5,548 bases of DNA from Pseudomonadales bacterium (GTDB lineage Bacteria; Pseudomonadota; Gammaproteobacteria; Pseudomonadales; JAHEIH01): contig JALRIU010000264.1 in assembly GCA_023255355.1 (NCBI GenBank), positions 1 to 5,548 of the forward strand, in the 5' to 3' direction. The notes beneath the pieces are model-generated. The model saw nothing but the letters and a program-made list of their open reading frames with translations, searched no databases and had not been told where the DNA came from. The position numbers and the translations under genes were made by a program. Below are positions 1 to 3,918 of this stretch, piece after piece (within the stretch, counting starts at the first letter, position 1; the number at the start of each line of letters is the position of its first letter).

Positions 1-358
1 CGGGTGATGCAGCTATACCATATTCAATACCATACTCTGTTGCTGTGTTAACAGCTTGGCTAAACAATGACTGCCACTCTGGCGACATGTAGTTAACCCG
101 CTTATCAATAATTTGCGGTGCATACAATTCAGCATCAAAGTTCTGCAGCCCACCCACCCCGGCCTGCTTCATCCAAGCCAAGTCTTTAGCAATCCCGTCG
201 CTAGTGACATTACCTGCCATCCAATGCCACCAGAGCCTGGGCTTAGATTCAGAGGGAGGATTTAAAAAATCATTGGCATCAAGGGCTGTAGTATCGAAAG
301 AAAATGTGAAACTAGTTGAGGCTACAGCGATTACAAGCGGTTTGATAAGCGATTTCAT
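1..358 (-). CDS. GH106-type glycoside hydrolase (alpha-L-rhamnosidase family), N-terminal part only
   Basis: Seen: an open frame from an ATG at 358 runs leftward off the window, giving 119 complete codons. Residues 1 to about 25-28 form a signal peptide (MKSLIK basic start, hydrophobic stretch, likely cleavage near TTA/LDA), so the mature enzyme is exported. Residues 34-52 read PPSESKPRLWWHWMAGNVT, followed by a DLAWMKQAGVGGLQNFDAEL segment, then MSPEWQSLFSQAV and YGIEYGIAASP. This succession (WWHWMNGN, LEWMKxxGxGGxxxFD, MTPEW, AxSPGW) is what I recall from the start of the catalytic barrel of GH106 proteins, which release terminal L-rhamnose from plant or algal polysaccharides. The catalytic acids would lie beyond the cut. 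The start codon is set by the signal peptide; the Shine-Dalgarno is weak (GAG about 11 nt upstream). It is transcribed divergently from the DUF2147 gene. Rhamnosidase activity is inference; GH106-like proteins in polysaccharide loci may have other specificities. Confidence 0.85.
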   Translation of the reverse strand, partial: MKSLIKPLVIAVASTSFTFSFDTTALDANDFLNPPSESKPRLWWHWMAGNVTSDGIAKDLAWMKQAGVGGLQNFDAELYAPQIIDKRVNYMSPEWQSLFSQAVNTATEYGIEYGIAASP

Positions 359-368
359 AGTTATTAAT

Positions 369-397
369 TCTCGTTATTTTTTATGAATATAACGAGA
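369..397. repeat. 9-bp perfect inverted repeat, operator-like
   Basis: TCTCGTTAT at 369-377 and its exact reverse complement ATAACGAGA at 389-397 are separated by 11 bp. The dyad lies 11-39 bases upstream of the GH106 start codon and overlaps the predicted -10 box and start of transcription. Centre-to-centre spacing of the arms is 20 bp, about two helical turns, which fits a dimeric regulator binding one DNA face. As RNA it would be only a 9-bp A/U-rich stem with an 11-nt loop, and it would not lie wholly in the predicted transcript, so a DNA operator is the likelier reading. Confidence 0.5.
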
Positions 398-414
398 TAG
401 TTTTGATCAAACAA
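386..414 (-). promoter_or_regulatory. candidate sigma-70 promoter for the GH106 gene
   Basis: On the minus strand, TTGTTT (409-414) and TATATT (386-391) are separated by exactly 17 bp; the -10 matches the consensus at 5 of 6 positions, the -35 at 3 of 6. Transcription would begin near 379, leaving a leader of about 20 nt. The perfect palindrome TTTGATCAAA (402-411) overlaps the -35 box and spacer, and the inverted repeat at 369-397 covers the -10 box. Such placement suits control by a DNA-binding repressor, but no regulator gene is in view. Motif-based call only. Confidence 0.45.
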
Positions 415-464
415 TGCTCCCTTTGTCATATAACAATCAATATCAATAAAAATGACTATTTATA

Positions 465-496
465 TAAAAAGACACGTCTTTATAACTAAAAAGACA
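465..496. repeat. 10-bp direct repeat at 22-bp spacing, with an internal inverted copy
   Basis: TAAAAAGACA occurs at 465-474 and again at 487-496, exactly 22 bp apart (two helical turns). Between them lies GTCTTT (476-481), an inverted copy of the AAAGAC core, giving the small palindrome AAAGAC-AC-GTCTTT at 468-481. Three copies of one hexamer within 28 bp, upstream of the predicted DUF2147 promoter and about 110 bases from the GH106 start, could be activator binding sites. The region is AT-rich, so part of the similarity may be chance. Confidence 0.35.
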
Positions 497-516
497 ATCA
501 ATTTTGTTAAGACTGC

Positions 517-545
517 TTGCAGATAAACCTGCACAAACGTATATT
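517..545 (+). promoter_or_regulatory. candidate sigma-70 promoter for the DUF2147 gene
   Basis: TTGCAG (517-522), a 17-bp spacer and TATATT (540-545) give a -35/-10 pair with 3 of 6 and 5 of 6 consensus matches. The transcript would begin near 552 and have a leader of about 27 nt containing the ribosome binding site AAGG (566-569), 9 nt before the ATG at 579. A short inverted pair TGCAG/CTGCA (518-522 and 529-533) overlaps the -35 box; it is too short to call an operator. Confidence 0.45.
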
Positions 546-578
546 AGATGTTCCTACTAAACAATAAGGTTAATTATA

Positions 579-1037
579 ATGAAAATAAAAACTCTGTTCG
601 GCTTAGCTCTTTTGGGAAGCGTTTCATTTTCAGCGTTGGCTGCAGATGTCACGGGTCTTTGGCAAACCGAGCCCTATAAAGGTATTACCGGTGGCGGCGG
701 TAACGGTAAATATGACCAAGTCAGAATTCACCCTTGTGCAGATAATGCCGAGAATATCTGTGGCACTATTGAAAATGCCTTCATGAAAGATGGCACTGCG
801 AATACGGAAAACGATTTTGTTGGCAAGGCGATGCTAGTTGACCTTAAACCCAAAGTGAACCGTAAAACTAAAGAGATTGAACCTAATAAATTCAGTAAAG
901 GTGAGATCTTGCATCCACATATGAATAAGTTCTTTAGATCATCTATTGAATTGGATAAAGATGATCCAAATGTCTTGCATTTAGATGGTTGTTTAGCGTT
1001 CTTCTGCATGGGCCAAGACTGGCAACGCGTTGAATAA
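579..1037 (+). CDS. exported DUF2147 family protein
   Basis: A 152-residue protein with a classic Sec signal peptide: basic MKIK start, hydrophobic core, and cleavage after ALA at residues 19-21, leaving ADVTGLW as the mature N-terminus. The mature part has the DUF2147 layout: a GLW opening (26-28), a VRIHPC...CGTI strand pair (48-64), a KGEILHP segment near the middle of the domain and a closing GC-x4-C-x3-W-x-R pattern (C138, C143, W148, R150). Four cysteines (53, 61, 138, 143) could form two disulfides in the periplasm. It is divergent: the aromatic residues I recall in the central W-x-G-x-IYDP-x-DG-x-x-Y stretch are replaced (FSKGEILHPHMNKFF), and a glycine-rich loop (38-43) follows the first strand. 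DUF2147 proteins are small beta-rich periplasmic proteins of unknown biochemical function. The ATG is supported by the signal peptide and by AAGG 9 nt upstream. It appears to be a single-gene transcript. Confidence 0.85.
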   Translation: MKIKTLFGLALLGSVSFSALAADVTGLWQTEPYKGITGGGGNGKYDQVRIHPCADNAENICGTIENAFMKDGTANTENDFVGKAMLVDLKPKVNRKTKEIEPNKFSKGEILHPHMNKFFRSSIELDKDDPNVLHLDGCLAFFCMGQDWQRVE

Positions 1038-1049
1038 TCCATATCACAC

Positions 1050-1075
1050 TGCGTACACCCGCTAAGGTGTACGCA
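1050..1075 (+). terminator. hairpin after the DUF2147 gene, possible terminator
   Basis: TGCGTACACC (1050-1059) and GGTGTACGCA (1066-1075) form a perfect 10-bp stem with a 6-nt CGCTAA loop, beginning 12 bases after the stop codon. The position and stability are those of an intrinsic terminator, but the bases after the stem (tcactagcac) contain no U tract on either strand. It may act as a 3'-end stabilising hairpin after Rho-dependent termination, or as a weak terminator separating this gene from the cytochrome b561 promoter downstream. Confidence 0.55.
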
Positions 1076-1119
1076 TCACTAGCACGTATAAAATACCTAC
1101 TAATATTACAAGTAACACA

Positions 1120-1147
1120 TTGAGTTAGCTCCAATCTTCAGTATGAT
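1120..1147 (+). promoter_or_regulatory. candidate sigma-70 promoter for the cytochrome b561 operon
   Basis: TTGAGT (1120-1125, 4 of 6 consensus) and TATGAT (1142-1147, 5 of 6) are separated by 16 bp. Transcription would start near 1154 and the leader would be about 22 nt. It sits after the hairpin at 1050-1075, which supports a transcription unit separate from the DUF2147 gene. Confidence 0.5.
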
Positions 1148-1161
1148 AATTAAAACTGTAT

Positions 1162-1173
1162 AAAGGATCCTTT
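1162..1173 (+). promoter_or_regulatory. ribosome binding site inside a 12-bp palindrome
   Basis: AAAGGA (1162-1167) is a good Shine-Dalgarno 8 nt before the ATG at 1176 and decides that start. The surrounding AAAGGATCCTTT is a perfect 12-bp palindrome. A hairpin from it would have no room for a stable loop, so RNA occlusion of the ribosome site is unlikely, although two transcripts could pair through it. Confidence 0.6.
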
Positions 1174-1175
1174 CT

Positions 1176-1721
1176 ATGGACCAACCCAACCAACTCTCAA
1201 AACTTAGCGTGGCATTACACTGGTTATTGGCCATTGCCATGATCGGCATGCTGATATTTGGCCTGATACTTGAAGAAATGCCAAATACTGAAGAAAGCTA
1301 TCCTTTGATTGCACTCCATAAATCCATCGGTGTAACCATATTTGTCTTTGCTCTTTGGAGAATCATTAATCGTATCCGCAATGGCCTTCCAAGCACTCTA
1401 GGCCACCCTCCATCTTGGCAACGTAAGGTTGCCCATGTGGTATTAATCATTTTAATCAGTGGCACTGTTTTAATGCCTATTTCAGGTATGCTCTGGAGTA
1501 GCGGTGCCGGTTTTGGCTTTGCTGCGTGGGGTATCGATATTGTCCCTTATAGCGGTGTTGCAACCCCTTGGATGGAAAATCTAGGCCACATCATTCATGG
1601 CCTTTTTGGTAAATTATTAATTCTGGTCATCGGGCTTCACTTATTGGCTTCGATAAAGCATCACTTCATTGATAAAGACGGTACCTTGCTGAGGATGCTT
1701 GGAAAAAATATTGAGAAATAA
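1176..1721 (+). CDS. cytochrome b561 family membrane protein (CybB-like)
   Basis: A 181-residue inner-membrane protein with four predicted helices, at about residues 12-32, 44-64, 86-106 and 141-162, the usual fold and length of the bacterial CybB family. The heme-ligand pattern is intact: H15 in ALHW, H48 in ALHKSIG, H141 in GHIIHG and H155 in GLHLLASIKHH, giving two histidine pairs for two b-type hemes. W61-R62 after helix 2 is also typical. Family members carry electrons between the periplasmic side and the quinone pool; E. coli CybB is described as a superoxide:ubiquinone oxidoreductase, while others pair with YceI-like proteins. Which donor this one uses cannot be told from sequence. No yceI follows; instead the FMN-protein gene begins inside the last 23 bases, so the two are probably co-translated. 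The start is supported by AAAGGA 8 nt upstream and by H15 falling at the expected depth. Confidence 0.92.
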   Translation: MDQPNQLSKLSVALHWLLAIAMIGMLIFGLILEEMPNTEESYPLIALHKSIGVTIFVFALWRIINRIRNGLPSTLGHPPSWQRKVAHVVLIILISGTVLMPISGMLWSSGAGFGFAAWGIDIVPYSGVATPWMENLGHIIHGLFGKLLILVIGLHLLASIKHHFIDKDGTLLRMLGKNIEK

Positions 1722-2244
1722 CCCACCAAGTTTTAATGCGCTGTGCAACGATCTCGAGCAAGCACTGCAAACTCGAGGCGATGCCTGGCGCATTGCAAGC
1801 CTTGCGACACTATCAAACAACAGGCCTGAACTGCGCTCAGTCATACTTCGCACACTAGATATCGACAAGCATTTATTGACGATATATACCGATCGTCGCA
1901 GCGAAAAAGTTAATCAGCTGATCAAAAACCCTGAATGCGCCCTGCTCTGTTGGTGCCCCATCAGGCAACAACAATTGCGCTTGAGCTGTATCGCCACCAT
2001 TAAGTTTGAGCAAAACAATGTTTGGCTAACATTATCAGCTAACCAGCGAAAGGATTATGCCACCATCATTGCACCAGGCAGGCCATTGCAGAATGAAAAT
2101 GCGGATATGGAAATAGGGTTTAGTGCTCAGAATTTTTGCGTTATCGAATGCAACATTAATCACATTGAATGGTTACGGATAAACTCAGACGGGCATCTAA
2201 GGGCCCGTGTGAGCCCCGAAGAAAGCCAATGGATATGCCCTTAA
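1699..2244 (+). CDS. pyridoxamine 5'-phosphate oxidase-like FMN-binding protein (Alr4036 type)
   Basis: About 181 residues forming a split-barrel flavin-binding domain. Visible landmarks: a DLEQALQTRGDAWRIASLATL start (residues 18-38), RSVILR (46-51, the RTVVLR element of the family), YTDRRSEKVNQL (63-74, the TDxRSxK phosphate-binding element), QQQLRLSCIA (90-99, equal to QLRxxGxA) and a C-terminal IEWLRINSDGHLRARV stretch (about 156-171) with a closing W. This matches the Alr4036-type cytosolic proteins rather than true PdxH, so PNP oxidase activity should not be assumed. There is no upstream ATG. TTG at 1699 (GAGG at 1691-1694, a tight 4 nt away) or TTG at 1711 (GGA at 1701-1703) must start it, overlapping the cytochrome gene by 23 or 11 nt; translational coupling is likely. 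The domain begins well after either start, so the choice barely affects it. It ends 4 bases from the convergent gltX stop. Confidence 0.85.
   Translation: MEKILRNNPPSFNALCNDLEQALQTRGDAWRIASLATLSNNRPELRSVILRTLDIDKHLLTIYTDRRSEKVNQLIKNPECALLCWCPIRQQQLRLSCIATIKFEQNNVWLTLSANQRKDYATIIAPGRPLQNENADMEIGFSAQNFCVIECNINHIEWLRINSDGHLRARVSPEESQWICP
2184..2213 (-). terminator. candidate intrinsic terminator of gltX, inside the opposing coding sequence
   Basis: CTCAGACGGGC (2184-2194) and GCCCGTGTGAG (2203-2213) pair over 11 positions with one central mismatch (2188/2209), around an 8-nt loop. On the minus strand this GC-rich hairpin lies 36-65 nt after the gltX stop and is followed by a short T run (TTTAT). 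It is the best terminator candidate for gltX, but the U tract is poor and the hairpin also encodes the C-terminal residues of the flavoprotein, so codon constraints could have produced it. Confidence 0.4.
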
Positions 2245-2248
2245 GCTT

Positions 2249-3733
2249 TTAAGCTAGAGCTTCGTAGTCTTTTTCTAGACGTTTTTGTTGTTTTTTGCCG
2301 ATGTCACCAAACAAAACATTGAGTGCATATCGCAGACGAGCTCGACTCATGTCAGGACCCAATAAATCCATGGCATCCATCACAGAAAACGAACTCGTTG
2401 TACCCGCAATAGCTATAAACAAAGGCGCTAAGAAGTCACGTAATTTTAAGCCCAACTGATCAGCTAAAAGCTTAAGCGTTGCAAAAATGTCGTCTCGCTG
2501 CCACTGTCTCAAACCTTCAAGACGCCACAAAGAAAACTGTAATACTGCCTTTAATTGATCTTCATCGAGCTTACATTCCGCAAAACTTGCTGGAGTAAGA
2601 GGCAGCATTCCTGAAGCAAGGAACGACGCCAGCGGTGCAAAGTCACTCAACACCTCCATACGTTGCTGTGCATGCGGCAAGACTTTAATAAGGTTGTCAC
2701 GATTAAAAGCCCACGACTGCAGACAATCCGCCAATTGTTCGATGCTAAAGTCTTCACGCAACCAAAGACCATTGAGCCAGCGCAATTTTTCAATATCAAA
2801 AATAGGCCCGCCCAGGCTAACCCGCTGAATATCAAAATGGGTAAGCATATCATCGAGGCTAAATTTCTCACGCTCATCAGGCATTGACCACCCCATACGA
2901 GCCAAATAATTAAGCAACGCTTCGGGTAAGAAGCCCATGCGTTGATAATATAAAATGCTAGTTGGATTTTTGCGTTTACTTAGCTTTGATTTATCTGGGT
3001 TGCGTAGTAACGGCAAATGACATAACACTGGCATATCCCAGCCAAAATATTGGTATAACAATTTGTGTTTAGGCGCTGAGTTAATCCATTCTTCGCCACG
3101 TAAAACGTGGCTAATTTGCATTAGGTGATCATCAACGACATTGGCCAAATGGTAGGTAGGCATACCATCAGATTTTAATAAAATTTGAGCATCAACAAGT
3201 GCCCAATCGAGTTCTATCACACCCCGCAACATGTCGTCGATCTCAACGCGACCATCGACCGGTACGTGCATGCGTACCACAAACGGGGCGCCCTGGGCCT
3301 CACGTTTTGCCACCTCGTCAGCGGGTAGTTCTAAATCACAGAATTTCAAAGCACGGTTGATACCTTGTTCTTTCAAAGAAACGCGCAACTCGTCCAGTTC
3401 TTCAGGGGTTCTATAACATTTAAACGCATGGCCCCTATCAAGCAATATTTGGCAATGTTCGGCATAGATATCACCACGTTCGCTTTGTCGATAAGGACCA
3501 TAAGGACCTCCGACATCAGGACCTTCAGCCCAATCCAACCCCATCCAGCGCAATGAATCAAAGATTGCTTGCTCAGATTCTTTGGTGGAGCGCGTTAGAT
3601 CGGTATCTTCAATACGTAAGATAAATTCACCGCCATGTTTCTTAGCAAAAGCTAAATTAAACAACGCCACATAAGCTGTACCTACGTGTGGGTCACCGGT
3701 GGGAGATGGAGCGATTCGCGTTCGAACAGTCAT
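2249..3733 (-). CDS. gltX: glutamyl-tRNA synthetase
   Basis: A complete 494-residue class Ic aminoacyl-tRNA synthetase that joins glutamate to tRNA-Glu in the cytoplasm, supplying translation and, through Glu-tRNA, heme synthesis. The Rossmann catalytic domain opens with RIAPSPTGDPHVGTAY (6-21, the HIGH element), then FILRIEDTD (37-45), SERGDIY, LANVVDDHLMQISHVLRGEEW (197-216, tRNA acceptor and active-site region) and KLSKR (250-254, the KMSKS loop). The C-terminal anticodon-binding helical domains follow from about residue 325. Length and wording match the Pseudomonas-type GltX. Oddity: the zinc-ribbon region keeps C106 and C132, but the second cysteine is R108 and the expected histidine after C132 is lost, so zinc binding is doubtful. 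The ATG has AAAGGT 7 nt upstream. It is divergent from the Lon-like gene and convergent with the flavoprotein gene. Confidence 0.97.
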   Translation of the reverse strand: MTVRTRIAPSPTGDPHVGTAYVALFNLAFAKKHGGEFILRIEDTDLTRSTKESEQAIFDSLRWMGLDWAEGPDVGGPYGPYRQSERGDIYAEHCQILLDRGHAFKCYRTPEELDELRVSLKEQGINRALKFCDLELPADEVAKREAQGAPFVVRMHVPVDGRVEIDDMLRGVIELDWALVDAQILLKSDGMPTYHLANVVDDHLMQISHVLRGEEWINSAPKHKLLYQYFGWDMPVLCHLPLLRNPDKSKLSKRKNPTSILYYQRMGFLPEALLNYLARMGWSMPDEREKFSLDDMLTHFDIQRVSLGGPIFDIEKLRWLNGLWLREDFSIEQLADCLQSWAFNRDNLIKVLPHAQQRMEVLSDFAPLASFLASGMLPLTPASFAECKLDEDQLKAVLQFSLWRLEGLRQWQRDDIFATLKLLADQLGLKLRDFLAPLFIAIAGTTSSFSVMDAMDLLGPDMSRARLRYALNVLFGDIGKKQQKRLEKDYEALA

Positions 3734-3918
3734 GCTGAAGACCTTTGTGGAGAAACCAAAAAATGTGGTGCAAATTTTATAGGTTTTCTCGGCACTTGCG
3801 TAGGGTTATACCGAAAAAAGATCACATAAACGACTTCAGCTAAACAATAGACAGATTTCATTAGCATCAGCGCGCATTTGTGCTAGCATCAAACTATAAC
3901 AACAAAAGGAATTTGCCA
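3734..3918. promoter_or_regulatory. divergent control region between gltX and the Lon-like gene
   Basis: This 185-base gap holds the signals for both flanking genes and no gene of its own. For gltX a TATAAA box lies on the minus strand at 3776-3781, but no good -35 hexamer sits 16-18 bp from it, so that promoter is uncertain. An imperfect inverted pair GAGAAACC (3750-3757) and GGTTTTCTC (3782-3790) flanks this box. For the protease gene see the separate entry at 3861-3889. I saw no T-box, tRNA or other structured RNA element here. Confidence 0.4.
3861..3889 (+). promoter_or_regulatory. candidate extended -10 promoter of the Lon-like gene, built on a direct repeat
   Basis: TTAGCA (3861-3866, 4 of 6 to the -35 consensus), a 17-bp spacer and TAGCAT (3884-3889, 4 of 6) preceded by TGC as in extended -10 promoters. 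Transcription would begin near 3896, leaving about 22 nt of leader with the AAAAGGA ribosome site (3904-3910, 8 nt before the ATG). Both boxes fall in an 8-bp direct repeat TAGCATCA (3862-3869 and 3884-3891, 22-bp spacing), which may instead be a regulator site. No heat-shock (sigma-32) promoter pattern was seen. Confidence 0.3.

Noticed and set aside
204..386. Plus-strand 60-codon open frame
   Set aside because: It is antisense to the signal peptide and first domain of the GH106 gene, whose protein has clear family motifs. The plus-strand translation has no recognisable features and no proper ribosome site.
402..411. TTTGATCAAA as an FNR box
   Set aside because: FNR sites need TTGAT and ATCAA separated by 4 bp. 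Here the half sites are fused with no spacer, so it is a palindrome but not an FNR site.
728..1134. Two minus-strand open frames (728-1042 and 943-1134)
   Set aside because: Antisense to the DUF2147 gene and the hairpin after it. The proteins show no domain or signal and their starts lack ribosome sites.
1641..1868. Minus-strand 75-codon frame across the cybB/flavoprotein junction
   Set aside because: Shadow of two well-supported plus-strand genes; no family resemblance.
3480..3520. Repeated ataaggacc units as a tandem repeat
   Set aside because: They encode the normal GGPYGPYRQS segment of GltX and reflect repeated Gly-Pro-Tyr codons, not a separate repeat element.
2647..3561. Several short frames on both strands within gltX
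   Set aside because: All lie in other frames of the strongly conserved gltX gene and carry no recognisable motifs.
3812..3830. TGTGAT on the minus strand as a CRP half site upstream of gltX
   Set aside because: Only one half of the dyad is present; the second arm TCACA is missing at the required spacing.
3895..3900. TATAAC as the -10 box of the Lon-like gene
   Set aside because: Transcription would begin at about 3907, inside the Shine-Dalgarno at 3904-3910, leaving a leader too short to use it. No -35 box lies 16-18 bp upstream.
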